Of a stretch of DNA of 64,000 nucleotides, positions 9,146 through 16,690 are shown one piece after another. The DNA is taken from the NCBI GenBank assembly GCA_034429975.1, contig DAOUFM010000050.1:1-64000 (forward strand), in the 5' to 3' direction. Numbering within the stretch: the first letter of the stretch is position 1; every line of letters starts with the position of its first letter. Position numbers and translations under genes: made by a program. Source of the stretch: UBA6170 sp034429975 (GTDB lineage Bacteria; Chloroflexota; Anaerolineae; Anaerolineales; Anaerolineaceae). The notes below the pieces were generated by a model that saw only the letters and a list, made by a program, of their open reading frames with translations, was not told the DNA's origin and did no database searches.

Positions 9146-10273
9146 TTAATCAATTTTTGAATAAAAAGCCTGAACTTCAATTCCACCATTGGAAAATGAA
9201 TGCAGGCTTTTTAAATTTAGTTCAGTTTGGTTGGCCAGAATTTTACTACTGCACAAAAAAACAATCTTCCAGCCTGAAAAGCGATTTTTTAAAATTTTTC
9301 CAAATTGTGCATAAAGATTGCGTATATCTTTATTCTCACTAATTCGAATTCCGTAAGGTGGGTTCGTAATAATCCAGCCGGGTTGTTCAAATGGGATAAG
9401 AGAAGAGATAGGTTGTTTTCCCCATTCAATTAATGAGCCAACCCTGGCTTTTTCTGCATTTTGTCTGGATACCTCAATCGCCCCTTTGTCACGGTCAAAA
9501 CCGTATATTTTTAACGGCTCCAATTCTTTTTTAGAAAGAAACTCATGACGAATGGATTGCCATATTTCTTCTTTAAAACCTGGCCATTTCTTAAATGCAA
9601 AATCCCGATAATAACCCGGTGGAATATTATTCTGGATTAGCGCTGCTTCAATCGGGATAGTTCCTGACCCACAAAATGGATCGATGAACGGAAACTGGGG
9701 CGTCCAGCCAGAGGCTAAAATGATACTGGCAGCCAAGTTCTCCCGAATTGGGGCTTTTGTCAGAATTTCGCGATAGCCGCGCATATATAAAGGTGATCCG
9801 GAAGAATCAAAGCTGATCGTTAATCGGTCATGATTTAATCGAGCAATAATCAATTGATAATTTACAGGTTGCTCATCATCAATATTTTTTGCGATTGTTA
9901 TTTTTCCACCCAAATTTGCTTCAATGGCCTGATGAAGCCTTTGCGTGACAGCATCACTATGATACAGCTTTGATTTGTGGCAGCTTGTCCGAATTTGAAT
10001 TATCGAATTTTTTTTGAGATATTGTTTCCAGGGTAGGCGGACAGCCGTAGAAAATAAATCTTTAAAAGAATATGCTTCAAATTCAGCAAATCTAACCAAT
10101 ATTCGATTAGGGACGCGAAGCAAGAGATTTAATCTATAGATTGTCTCCAGATCACAGTCAAATTCCAATCCGCTTGGGTCGGATGTTGGCTGTAAATGTG
10201 GAAAAAGCCGCTTCAATTCTTGAATGGCAATTTGTTCAATTCCTGGGGGAACTACTAAGAAACTTTTAAACAT
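9146..10273 (-). CDS. THUMP-domain class I RNA methyltransferase (RlmL/YpsC type)
   Basis: A 375-residue SAM-dependent RNA methyltransferase of the UPF0020 family. The N-terminal 155 residues match a ferredoxin-like plus THUMP RNA-binding module. The catalytic part shows the SAM-binding FIDPFCGSGTIPIEAA (about residues 197-212) and the target-base motif IITNPPYGIR (about 301-310), typical of N2-guanine methylation. Bacterial relatives of this length modify 23S rRNA (YpsC, equivalent to the N-terminal half of E. coli RlmL), while Trm14 relatives modify tRNA, so the substrate is uncertain. Its 3' end carries the terminator hairpin of the facing lipoprotein gene. It is probably transcribed alone. 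Confidence 0.88.
   Translation of the reverse strand: MFKSFLVVPPGIEQIAIQELKRLFPHLQPTSDPSGLEFDCDLETIYRLNLLLRVPNRILVRFAEFEAYSFKDLFSTAVRLPWKQYLKKNSIIQIRTSCHKSKLYHSDAVTQRLHQAIEANLGGKITIAKNIDDEQPVNYQLIIARLNHDRLTISFDSSGSPLYMRGYREILTKAPIRENLAASIILASGWTPQFPFIDPFCGSGTIPIEAALIQNNIPPGYYRDFAFKKWPGFKEEIWQSIRHEFLSKKELEPLKIYGFDRDKGAIEVSRQNAEKARVGSLIEWGKQPISSLIPFEQPGWIITNPPYGIRISENKDIRNLYAQFGKILKNRFSGWKIVFLCSSKILANQTELNLKSLHSFSNGGIEVQAFYSKID
9163..9212 (+). terminator. Terminator hairpin overlapping the 3' end of a facing gene
   Basis: Arms AAAAAGCCTG (9,163-9,172) and CAGGCTTTTT (9,203-9,212), with further pairing inside (TTCC with GGAA), form a long hairpin with a T-rich tail. It would stop transcription from the lipoprotein gene ending at 9,142. 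It lies inside the coding sequence of the opposite-strand methyltransferase. Confidence 0.75.
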
Positions 10274-10424
10274 AATTTGTTGTTAAAAACACTAAAGATT
10301 GATTTTATCAGTTTTTCTCAAATTCATTAAAATCTTGTTATTGGGAAAAGTAATCCGAAAAAAATTCAAAGCGATAAATAAACAATAGCTGTGAATGTAA
10401 TTAGAATAAACCAATTTAGAGAAT

Positions 10425-10432
10425 GCTATAAT
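10425..10432 (+). promoter_or_regulatory. Extended -10 promoter of the kinase-like gene
   Basis: TGCTATAAT (TGnTATAAT form, TATAAT at 10,427-10,432) predicts transcription from about 10,439, giving a leader of about 20 bases that contains the AGGAGGAGG ribosome binding site. Confidence 0.65.
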
Positions 10433-10457
10433 TATCTTGAGGGGAACAGGAGGAGGT

Positions 10458-11006
10458 ATGTTTGCCGTTTACACGGTTTCAAGGCAATATGGTAGTGAGG
10501 GAGGAAAACTGGCTCAATTGTTAGCTGAGCGATGTAGCTATCAGTTATTATGGCGAGAATTAATTAATCAAGCTGCAATAAAAATAGGGCAACCAGAAAT
10601 GGCTTTAGCAGTGATTGATGAATTGGGGTTGTTAGGAATTAGTCCTGATGAAGACACCTGGAACACATATCGCGAGGCTTTACAGCGAGTAATTACAGCA
10701 AAAGCTTCTATGGGAAAGGTGGTTATTGTTGGGCGTGCCAGTCAGATCATCCTGAAGGGGTTTCCGAATTGCCTGCATTTACGGGTTATTGCCAGCCTTG
10801 ATACAAGAATCTCCAATGTTCAAAACTCCAAAAATGTTTCAAAAATTGCTGCCAAAGCACAAATTGAAGAAAGTGATCGAAATCGGCAAAAATTTATCCA
10901 AAAAATGTATGCGGTAGAATGGAATGACCCAAGTCTTTATGATCTTACAATTAATACCGACCATTTAGGTTTGGATAAAATTGCTTATTGGCTTGGCAGC
11001 CTTTAG
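10458..11006 (+). CDS. Cytidylate kinase-like family protein
   Basis: A 182-residue P-loop kinase-like protein of the Cytidylate_kin2 family. The start MFAVYTVSRQYGSEGG carries a degenerate P-loop (SRQYGSEGGKLA) instead of a strict GxxxxGK[ST]. A second conserved motif, VVIVGRASQIIL, lies near residue 95, as in this family. The true substrate is not established, and nucleoside monophosphate phosphorylation is only suggested. The ATG at 10,458 is chosen because AGGAGG lies four bases before it. The next gene follows after 7 bases and then hpt after 3, so the three form a nucleotide-related operon under the promoter at 10,427. Confidence 0.75.
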   Translation: MFAVYTVSRQYGSEGGKLAQLLAERCSYQLLWRELINQAAIKIGQPEMALAVIDELGLLGISPDEDTWNTYREALQRVITAKASMGKVVIVGRASQIILKGFPNCLHLRVIASLDTRISNVQNSKNVSKIAAKAQIEESDRNRQKFIQKMYAVEWNDPSLYDLTINTDHLGLDKIAYWLGSL

Positions 11007-11013
11007 GAAATGT

Positions 11014-11394
11014 ATGCCTGAAAAAAATGAAAACAAGCCCATAGTTTTTTCTCATCCCGCTGAGGAAATGTTCTCAAAAATATTAGATTTTTATGGGGTT
11101 GAGTGGGAATATGAACCTAAAACCTTCGAGTTGGAGTGGAATGAAAAAGGAAAAGTGAAATTGGCCTTTTCCCCAGATTTTTATTTACCTGATCAAAACC
11201 TTTTTATTGAATTAACCACGTTGCGCCCCCAGTTAGCTACCATCAAAAACAAAAAAATTCGATTAATGGGAGAATTATATCCGGAAGTGAAAATCAAATT
11301 ATTAAAAAGACGGGATATCCGAGATTTATTAATTAAATACGGATTATATGAAGATGCTTCGAATTATCATGGAACCGGAGTTCAGGGAGAATAA
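11014..11394 (+). CDS. Small protein with PD-(D/E)XK-like nuclease pattern
   Basis: A 126-residue soluble protein of unrecognised name. The order HPAEEMF, then a strand with WEYEPK, then FSPDFYLPDQNLFIELTT resembles a restriction-endonuclease-like core, where PDF gives the metal-binding Asp and IEL the Glu. The usual lysine after the Glu is replaced by threonine, so activity is doubtful. The ATG at 11,014 lies 7 bases after the previous stop with AGGA ahead; a longer frame from a TTG at 10,981 would overlap the kinase and is less likely. It is followed after 3 bases by hpt. The operon position suggests a role near nucleotide salvage or DNA turnover, but this is inference. Confidence 0.7.
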   Translation: MPEKNENKPIVFSHPAEEMFSKILDFYGVEWEYEPKTFELEWNEKGKVKLAFSPDFYLPDQNLFIELTTLRPQLATIKNKKIRLMGELYPEVKIKLLKRRDIRDLLIKYGLYEDASNYHGTGVQGE

Positions 11395-11397
11395 CCA

Positions 11398-11970
11398 ATG
11401 AATCATAATCATCAAAAAAACGACATTGTTAGCCAGGTATTATTTACAACTGAAGATTTAGAGCAAAGAACCGCAGAACTGGCAACCATGATTAATCAGG
11501 ATTATCAAGATCTCAACCCGATCTTCATTGGGGTACTAAAAGGTGTCTTTATTTTTATGGCAGATTTGCTTAAGAAAATTACAATTCCCTGTGAGGTTGA
11601 CTTCCTGGCAATCAGTAACTATAGCACTGATGCCAGAAAAAGAGGTGTTGTCCGATTGGTAAAAGATTTGGATATTTCAATCGAGGGGAGGCATATCCTA
11701 TTCATCGAAGATGTAATTGATACCGGGTTGACGTTAAATTATCTTTTGAGAAACCTTCGAGAAAGAAATCCAGTCAGCCTGGAGGTTTGTACCTTGTTTA
11801 ATAAACCTGGTCGCCGGCTAATGGATCTTCCGATTCGCTACAAAGGGTTTGATTTAGCGGATAAATTTGTGGTTGGTTATGGTCTGGACTACCGTGAAAA
11901 ATTTCGAAATTTACCCTACGTGGGTATTTTAAAGGCTGAAATATTCCAAAATAATCCGCATGATGTCTGA
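11398..11970 (+). CDS. hpt: Hypoxanthine phosphoribosyltransferase
   Basis: This purine-salvage enzyme joins hypoxanthine or guanine to PRPP in the cytoplasm. The 190-residue protein shows the PRPP-binding motif ILFIEDVIDTGLTLNYL (about residues 100-116), the early PPi loop IGVLKGVFIFMADL (about 43-56) and the C-terminal purine pocket VVGYGLDYREKFRNLPYVG. The ATG has GGAG ahead and lies 3 bases after the preceding gene. The gene ends facing the candidate structured RNA on the opposite strand, whose predicted 3' end touches the hpt stop codon. Confidence 0.96.
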   Translation: MNHNHQKNDIVSQVLFTTEDLEQRTAELATMINQDYQDLNPIFIGVLKGVFIFMADLLKKITIPCEVDFLAISNYSTDARKRGVVRLVKDLDISIEGRHILFIEDVIDTGLTLNYLLRNLRERNPVSLEVCTLFNKPGRRLMDLPIRYKGFDLADKFVVGYGLDYREKFRNLPYVGILKAEIFQNNPHDV

Positions 11971-11971
11971 A

Positions 11972-12197
11972 TTAAAACGAAACAGGGGCTCTAAGTAACC
12001 TAACTTCAGCTTTCCTTTACCCTTTTCTAAGAATACTGCTTCCTCCAAATACCTGAAAGACTTACGCCCTTATACTTAGAAACTTTTCCTAAATCGTCTG
12101 TTTCACCTTATATGAGAATTTCTCTCTTGGTACTACAAACCTATGATTTAGTTTTTATGGCAAAGGGGCTAATTCAATTTCTCAGAGCTCCCTGCAC
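11972..12197 (-). ncRNA. Candidate structured non-coding RNA (family not identified)
   Basis: The 309-base gap between hpt and the next gene holds no protein gene but has a strong minus-strand promoter and dense base pairing. The predicted ends pair: 12,181-12,194 (CAGGGAGCTCTGAG) with 11,983-11,995 (CTTAGAGCCCCTG), 13 pairs with one bulged A. Inside, 12,159-12,166 pairs with 12,014-12,021 (8 pairs). This encloses two arms, 12,145-12,151 with 12,089-12,095 (7 pairs) and 12,075-12,082 with 12,024-12,031 (8 pairs), giving a three-way junction. A T-rich tail follows the closing stem. A regulatory RNA such as 6S is possible. A short CAGG..GGAAGCAG string recalls SRP RNA, but the loop and flanks do not fit. 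Confidence 0.55.
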
Positions 12198-12202
12198 TTA
12201 AA

Positions 12203-12231
12203 ATTATATACATTTTGTTTAGACAAGTCAA
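12203..12231 (-). promoter_or_regulatory. Near-consensus sigma-70 promoter of the candidate RNA
   Basis: On the minus strand TTGACT (12,226-12,231) and TATAAT (12,203-12,208) are separated by exactly 17 bases. The predicted start near 12,197 lies just before the closing stem of the RNA. No start codon with a ribosome binding site follows, which supports a non-coding transcript. Confidence 0.75.
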
Positions 12232-12279
12232 TCACTTATTAAAATTTTAAGATTCGAATTTAATGAAGTAAAGAAATTA

Positions 12280-12684
12280 TTATTTACAAAGTAGCTTTGC
12301 TTGTTCTGACCAGGTTTCGAAATTAGCCAACCTAATTTTTTTTTGTAATAAAATTGCTCGCAAATCCTCAACTTTCAAATCACTTAATTTTGAAAACGTA
12401 AAAATATCATTTTCATTCAACAGGTTTTCGATAACTGGACCTATCCCTTTGATTTGCTTAAGATCATCTTTATGATCCGTTTCAAGTTTCTTCTTTGATT
12501 TTCGGGAAGATAACTCTTTTTTTCCTGTTTCTACGTTGAGGATTTTTATATATTTTTGGTTGGCAGATCTCTCAACTTTTTTCTGGCTCTTGGTGGGAAT
12601 TAAAAATAAATAAATAAAAATCGCTAAAATTCCGGAATAAATCCCTGCCCATAAAAATAGTTTCGATTTATTTTTTCTATTCAT
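12280..12684 (-). CDS. Membrane-anchored helix-hairpin-helix protein
   Basis: A 134-residue protein. Residues about 9-28 form a transmembrane helix (FLWAGIYSGILAIFIYLFLI), followed by a lysine-rich stretch. The C-terminal 60 residues are a helix-hairpin-helix domain of the type often labelled flap-endonuclease-like (LKQIKGIGPVIENLLNEN, then FETWSEQAKLL). This domain resembles DNA-binding modules, but no nuclease residues are seen. It follows the related DUF4332-like gene on the same strand, separated by a terminator hairpin. A role in attaching DNA or protein to the membrane is inference only. Confidence 0.75.
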   Translation of the reverse strand: MNRKNKSKLFLWAGIYSGILAIFIYLFLIPTKSQKKVERSANQKYIKILNVETGKKELSSRKSKKKLETDHKDDLKQIKGIGPVIENLLNENDIFTFSKLSDLKVEDLRAILLQKKIRLANFETWSEQAKLLCK

Positions 12685-12696
12685 AGAAAGTCTTTC

Positions 12697-12728
12697 AAAA
12701 AGCCGTAACTTGCGAAGCTACGGCTTTT
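12697..12728 (-). terminator. Intrinsic terminator after the DUF4332-like gene
   Basis: Arms AAAAGCCGTA (12,698-12,707) and TACGGCTTTT (12,719-12,728) form a stable hairpin; on the minus strand the second arm ends in T residues. It lies directly behind the stop at 12,735. Confidence 0.85.
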
Positions 12729-12734
12729 GTAGAT

Positions 12735-13139
12735 TTAGTATTCAATAATGCGGGGAAGTTCTTTTGCTTGTTCAACCCAGGATTGAACCTGTGATAACAC
12801 AGGTAATCTGCGAACCAATTTCTTCGCTTCATTTACTTCCTGCATTTTTTGTAATAAATTCTCAGGATTTCTTTGAGCTAATTCTGGAACCGTGTCAACA
12901 CCGGCTTCCTCAAGTAAATCGGAATATTCCTCACCGATGCCTTTTACTCTGAATAAGTCAGCTAGGTTAACCCATTCTAAAATCAGTTTTCCAGAAATGC
13001 CAGTAGATTCGGCTAATTTCTTGCGATCCCTTGTTTTTGAACCGACTTTTAGTAGACCTTCCACGGTTTTGATGCCTTCCTTCGCAAGCATTTCAGCGTA
13101 CTTAGGACCAATACCTTCAATATCTATTATTTTTGTCAT
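12735..13139 (-). CDS. DUF4332-like helix-hairpin-helix protein
   Basis: A 134-residue soluble protein built from two helix-hairpin-helix units: IEGIGPKYAEMLAKEGIKTV at the N-terminus and VKGIGEEYSDLLEEAGVDTV in the middle. This is the DUF4332 arrangement. Such proteins are assumed to bind nucleic acid or act as adaptors; no enzyme activity is known to me. The ATG at 13,139 is chosen over an upstream TTG because GGGAGG sits 6 bases before it. A TATAAT (13,177-13,182) lies upstream. It is monocistronic, with its own terminator. Confidence 0.85.
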   Translation of the reverse strand: MTKIIDIEGIGPKYAEMLAKEGIKTVEGLLKVGSKTRDRKKLAESTGISGKLILEWVNLADLFRVKGIGEEYSDLLEEAGVDTVPELAQRNPENLLQKMQEVNEAKKLVRRLPVLSQVQSWVEQAKELPRIIEY

Positions 13140-13176
13140 CAGACCTCCCAAAAAAAATAACTTTTAAAGATACTTC

Positions 13177-13182
13177 ATTATA
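13177..13182 (-). promoter_or_regulatory. -10 box of the DUF4332-like gene
   Basis: TATAAT on the minus strand, 38 bases before the start codon at 13,139. A weak -35 (TAGTAA) lies 17 bases upstream. Confidence 0.5.
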
Positions 13183-13235
13183 TACGAGTTAATAAATATT
13201 TACTACCAGGAATCGCAAATTCTTGAGGTTGTTTT

Positions 13236-14762
13236 TTATTTATTTGAAATCAGATACTCAGAGTTAAGTTGAAAATCAATATCAGAATAAGACTTCAATA
13301 AATCAAAAAAAACATCACTTGAAGAGATTTTATTAGTTTCCTTTAGTGCGTATTCGTGAAGAAATTCGAAGAATAATTGATCTCCCAGGGTATCACGAAT
13401 ATATTGTAGAAATTGCGCTCCTTTTAAATAAGTAGCATTGCGATAAGGAACAAATCCCTGGTATTCATAAATGGATTGATTAACATACCCTTCGGGTTGG
13501 TAAAAATTGACACGATAATCCCACCACCAATCCACTAATTCCGGATAGTATTTCTCATAAAATAATAATTCACTATAAGTACACAAAGCTTCGTCAAGCC
13601 AGGGTTCCATTGCCTGATCATTGGCGATGGTGGAATACCACCATTGATGAGCTGTTTCGTGCACAGCAATAAAAGTCAGATAATTTTTAGGGGAATAATC
13701 AAAGAGATTATAAAAACCTCTACTTAAAAAGAAAAGACCATCATATTCCATCCCATCCAAAAAGTCAGCTTCGACAATAGATAAGTTCTGTCTTGAGTAA
13801 GGTGTAAAAAGATCTGAAAATAAATCAATGGCCTTCGACACTTCATTAATCAAATGGGGAGCAGCTTGTTGATGGAATGGAAAGGTGTAAGTAGAGATGT
13901 TTATTCCGTTGTGATCCTGAGCTTCAATCACATATGACGAACTAAGTGTCCAGACGAAATTTCTCGCCTGTTTCGAAACAAAGGAATAGGTAGTATCGGT
14001 GTGTTGAACAGGGAGCGTGGATGCGGCAATTTCTGCATTGGGCGGAGAATTAAATAATTCAATTGAGATATCGAAATCTGACAAATCATAAACCAGATAT
14101 TCACCGTAGAACCAGGGGGCATGGATGATCCATTCTCCATTTTCAGTTAATGGAGGAAGAAATGGATACCAATCGACAAAATTGGTTTGGATGGATGAGA
14201 AACCAAATATTCCTGGTTTTTTATCATCGGCTGCCGGGGGAATTGGTGGAATGGAAAGAAGATAATCAATTTCGATCTCAATTTTTTCTCGAGGTTCAAG
14301 CTCTGGGTCCAGGGACAGTGAAAGATAATTTTTATTTTCCTGAACATGATCAATGAGAATACCGTTAATGAATAATTTTTCCAGTAAAAATGCGTCAGGA
14401 TAGCGAAGGGGATCGCAGGCTAAAACCAAATTGTTTAATTTTTCTGATGAATTATTAAGAAAAACTATTTTTTCATTAATTTTTGCTTTTTGATCCAGAT
14501 AATTGAAACTTACATGAATTGTATAATCAGGAATAGATGCAATAATTCGATCATCGGGTTGAAGAGAAGCGATTACCTCATTCGTCTGTTGGACGTCGAT
14601 TTTAGATTCAGTTGGGTGAATTTCTGGCTCAGTAGTTATTACCGTTGGGCTAGCTGTCGACTGTTGCGATAAACTATTTTGGTTTATCCCTGAACAACCT
14701 GCAGAAACAAAAATCAGCCATAAACCGGCGAAAAGAAGTAACTGAACTTTACCAAATTTCAT
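13236..14762 (-). CDS. M1-family-like zinc metallopeptidase, lipoprotein
   Basis: A 508-residue exported peptidase. The leader ends in a lipobox (SAGC, Cys23), followed by a Ser/Thr/Pro-rich linker. Residues about 60-260 resemble the beta-sheet N-terminal domain of M1 aminopeptidases. The gluzincin site is HETAH at 368-372 with the third zinc ligand Glu391 in WLDEAL, exactly 18 residues later as in family M1. The typical GAMEN exopeptidase motif is replaced by DGMEYDGL, as in several non-aminopeptidase M1 relatives, so it may not be an aminopeptidase. The SlyD-like isomerase gene lies 15 bases upstream on the same strand, so the two are co-transcribed. Confidence 0.85.
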   Translation of the reverse strand: MKFGKVQLLLFAGLWLIFVSAGCSGINQNSLSQQSTASPTVITTEPEIHPTESKIDVQQTNEVIASLQPDDRIIASIPDYTIHVSFNYLDQKAKINEKIVFLNNSSEKLNNLVLACDPLRYPDAFLLEKLFINGILIDHVQENKNYLSLSLDPELEPREKIEIEIDYLLSIPPIPPAADDKKPGIFGFSSIQTNFVDWYPFLPPLTENGEWIIHAPWFYGEYLVYDLSDFDISIELFNSPPNAEIAASTLPVQHTDTTYSFVSKQARNFVWTLSSSYVIEAQDHNGINISTYTFPFHQQAAPHLINEVSKAIDLFSDLFTPYSRQNLSIVEADFLDGMEYDGLFFLSRGFYNLFDYSPKNYLTFIAVHETAHQWWYSTIANDQAMEPWLDEALCTYSELLFYEKYYPELVDWWWDYRVNFYQPEGYVNQSIYEYQGFVPYRNATYLKGAQFLQYIRDTLGDQLFFEFLHEYALKETNKISSSDVFFDLLKSYSDIDFQLNSEYLISNK

Positions 14763-14777
14763 TATTTCTGGAATGAA

Positions 14778-15350
14778 TTAATGATGATGATTCGTATCAC
14801 TCTCTTCATCAAGTTCGTCAAAATCTTCATCTTCAAAATAAAAGTCATCATCCCCATGTGCATGGCCATGTTCTATTTCTTCTGCGGTAGCTTCGCGAAT
14901 ATTGAGAATGTGAACATTGAAATGCAATTCTTTTCCCGCCAAAGGATGATTAAAGTCGAGTGTGACGGATTCATCATTTATCGCTACAATGATGGCTTCC
15001 ATTTCATCAGCTAACTCGTCTGAATCATCTTCCGGCTGTACAGTTACTTCGGTTCCTAATTTCAATGGGAAATCCTCTGGGAATTCGTCTTTCGGAACGA
15101 TCATTATTGATTCAGGGTCTACTTCGCCGTAACCATCTTTAGGCTGAATCGAGATATTTTTTTTATCCCCCACACGAAGCCCATAAATTGCTTCCTCTAA
15201 TCCAGAAATAATTTGCCCAGCTCCTTGAAGAAAAGTAATGGCGTCTCCATCATCAGAAGAGTCAACAACTTCTCCGTCAACGCTTAACTCATAGTTCATG
15301 GTTACAACAAGGTTATCTTCAATTGTCAGAGGTTTGTTTTCAGTTTCCAA
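14778..15350 (-). CDS. SlyD-like FKBP peptidyl-prolyl isomerase
   Basis: A 190-residue cytoplasmic isomerase and chaperone. The FKBP core is split by an insert-in-flap domain as in SlyD: LVVTMNYELSVDGEVVDSS at the start, GLEEAIYGLRVGDKKNI, then DFNHPLAGKELHFNV. The acidic tail carries histidines (HGHAHGDD and the terminal HHH), which in SlyD bind nickel. No signal peptide is seen. The start is a TTG at 15,350 preceded by GGGAG at proper spacing; the first ATG would remove the conserved first strand. A TGATATAAT extended -10 lies at 15,396-15,404. It is followed closely by the M1-like peptidase gene. Confidence 0.9.
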   Translation of the reverse strand: METENKPLTIEDNLVVTMNYELSVDGEVVDSSDDGDAITFLQGAGQIISGLEEAIYGLRVGDKKNISIQPKDGYGEVDPESIMIVPKDEFPEDFPLKLGTEVTVQPEDDSDELADEMEAIIVAINDESVTLDFNHPLAGKELHFNVHILNIREATAEEIEHGHAHGDDDFYFEDEDFDELDEESDTNHHH

Positions 15351-15395
15351 AATTAACTCCCTATTTTTGTCCTATTGAGTAAATCCATTGCCGGA

Positions 15396-15404
15396 ATTAT
15401 ATCA
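15396..15404 (-). promoter_or_regulatory. Extended -10 promoter of the isomerase-peptidase operon
   Basis: Minus-strand TGATATAAT with TATAAT at 15,396-15,401, no clear -35. The predicted leader is about 40 bases and contains the GGGAG site. Confidence 0.55.
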
Positions 15405-15466
15405 CGGGGATTTTGTTAGCCGTGAAACAGGTCTTTTTCTGTATTTATTGTTTTAGTCTATCTATT

Positions 15467-16120
15467 TTAGGGAAAAATAAATTCACATAACAATTGTTGG
15501 CTATCAGTTAGTTTTTGTAATACCTGAGTTAACTCTTCTAATGACAAGTCAGATTTAAAATGATCTGAATTTACCAGTGACCAATCGTGTGAACTTAAGC
15601 TTTCTGTGGGCTTTTCTGAAATAGAATCACAAATAAATTGATAAAGGCTTTGATTTAATTCAGTGTTTAGAGAAAAACTTGCCTGATTATTCGTGATCCA
15701 TTCAATAAATTGATTTACTGAAAAGAGGTCAAGGATGACAGAATTATTCCATTTTGTTTTAAATTTCGTGTTGAAATATTTTATGGTTTTTTCGTGCGGG
15801 ATTTTGCCGGTTGTTAATAAGAAGAATTTTTTATAGTCGATAAAATCTTCCTGCTGGTTATCGACCAAAGGAATAATCATGAGGCCATGAGCATCCTGAT
15901 AATAAAAGATTACTGACCAAACAGAAATCAAAGCAGGTCTTTTGCTCTCCAAATCATCAACCACAAAAACAAGTAGCCTTAGCTGTTCATCTTCCAGATT
16001 TTGTGGGCTAAAGAAGGTATTCTTATTTTCAGGCAAGGTAAAATTCGCTAATTTTGCGCCTGTTAATAAGCACATAATGAATAAAAGGATGATGATCAGG
16101 ACTCTGAGAAATTTTTTCAT
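15467..16120 (-). CDS. Membrane-anchored protein of unknown function
   Basis: A 217-residue protein with one N-terminal transmembrane helix (about residues 5-25) and an extracytoplasmic remainder. The segment LLVFVVDDLESKRPALISVW followed by GLMIIPLVD faintly recalls the start of LytR-CpsA-Psr domains. The arginines and aspartates needed for phosphate transfer are not found, so this is not a confident assignment. A TGCTAAAAT extended -10 lies about 40 bases upstream, and no ribosome binding site is visible before the ATG. It stands alone between the isomerase promoter and the ftsZ terminator. Confidence 0.6.
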   Translation of the reverse strand: MKKFLRVLIIILLFIMCLLTGAKLANFTLPENKNTFFSPQNLEDEQLRLLVFVVDDLESKRPALISVWSVIFYYQDAHGLMIIPLVDNQQEDFIDYKKFFLLTTGKIPHEKTIKYFNTKFKTKWNNSVILDLFSVNQFIEWITNNQASFSLNTELNQSLYQFICDSISEKPTESLSSHDWSLVNSDHFKSDLSLEELTQVLQKLTDSQQLLCEFIFP

Positions 16121-16192
16121 TTTTTTGTTTAAGTAACCAGGACCCCATTAATTTTAGCATGGATCATTTGATCATTTGAAAGAAAATAAAAT

Positions 16193-16230
16193 AAAAAAAC
16201 CTCCTGATAAAAATGGCAGGAGGTTTTCTT
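16193..16230 (-). terminator. Terminator of the ftsZ cluster
   Basis: Arms AAAACCTCCTG and CAGGAGGTTTT form an 11-pair hairpin around a 10-base loop. On the minus strand it is followed by seven T residues. It lies 16 bases after the stop of the last small gene of the cluster. Confidence 0.9.
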
Positions 16231-16245
16231 TTCTGAAATAATGAA

Positions 16246-16461
16246 TTACCTGGTCAAATAATATGTGTAAATTGCTAGCCAACCGAGTACAAAACCGCTA
16301 ACACAAGTTATCGCTAATGTTTTAACAATTTGATTGATCTTTAATCCTTCAACAAATGGATATAAAACTCGGATGAACCATTGAATAACTTTTGATTCCT
16401 TCATAACCGGAATGAATGTGTCCCAAAATATTAATTCAGAATTGAGTAAAATTTCTTTCAT
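16246..16461 (-). CDS. Small single-pass membrane protein
   Basis: A 71-residue protein with an amphipathic N-terminal half and one clear transmembrane helix near residues 46-66 (LAITCVSGFVLGWLAIYTYY). No family is recognised. An AGGAGATCTG ribosome binding site precedes the ATG. It is the last gene of the cluster with ftsZ, before the terminator. A role in division is suggested only by position. Confidence 0.65.
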   Translation of the reverse strand: MKEILLNSELIFWDTFIPVMKESKVIQWFIRVLYPFVEGLKINQIVKTLAITCVSGFVLGWLAIYTYYLTR

Positions 16462-16475
16462 CAGATCTCCTATGC

Positions 16476-16679
16476 CTAGCGCGAGGTTGACATTTTTATG
16501 ATTTTTCCATTTTGATCCACTATTACTCTGATCACTTTGGGAATTTTTATTCCAGTAGCGGAAATACTTTCTCCTTTAAAAATCAGTAAAGTTTTTCCAT
16601 CTGGCTGGTTATGACGGGTAGGTTTTTTTCCTGCGACTTCCGGGAATTTTTGATAAACCTTTTGATATATGTTTTCCAC
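16476..16679 (-). CDS. Small basic protein downstream of ftsZ
   Basis: A 67-residue basic protein with no membrane segment. The C-terminal half alternates beta-like strands (KTLLIFKGESIS, then VIRVIVDQNGKIIK). The family is not recognised. GGTGG lies ahead of the ATG, and the start is 12 bases after the ftsZ stop, so it is very likely co-translated with ftsZ. Coding is supported by position and ribosome binding site only. Confidence 0.6.
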   Translation of the reverse strand: MENIYQKVYQKFPEVAGKKPTRHNQPDGKTLLIFKGESISATGIKIPKVIRVIVDQNGKIIKMSTSR

Positions 16680-16690
16680 CGGAACCTCGA

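Noticed and set aside
12024..12060. SRP RNA (4.5S) signature CAGG..GGAAGCAG in the candidate RNA
   Set aside because: The loop between the two parts has one extra base and does not pair like the GGAA-capped helix 8, the flanking arms are very unequal, and no Alu-type 5' domain is seen.
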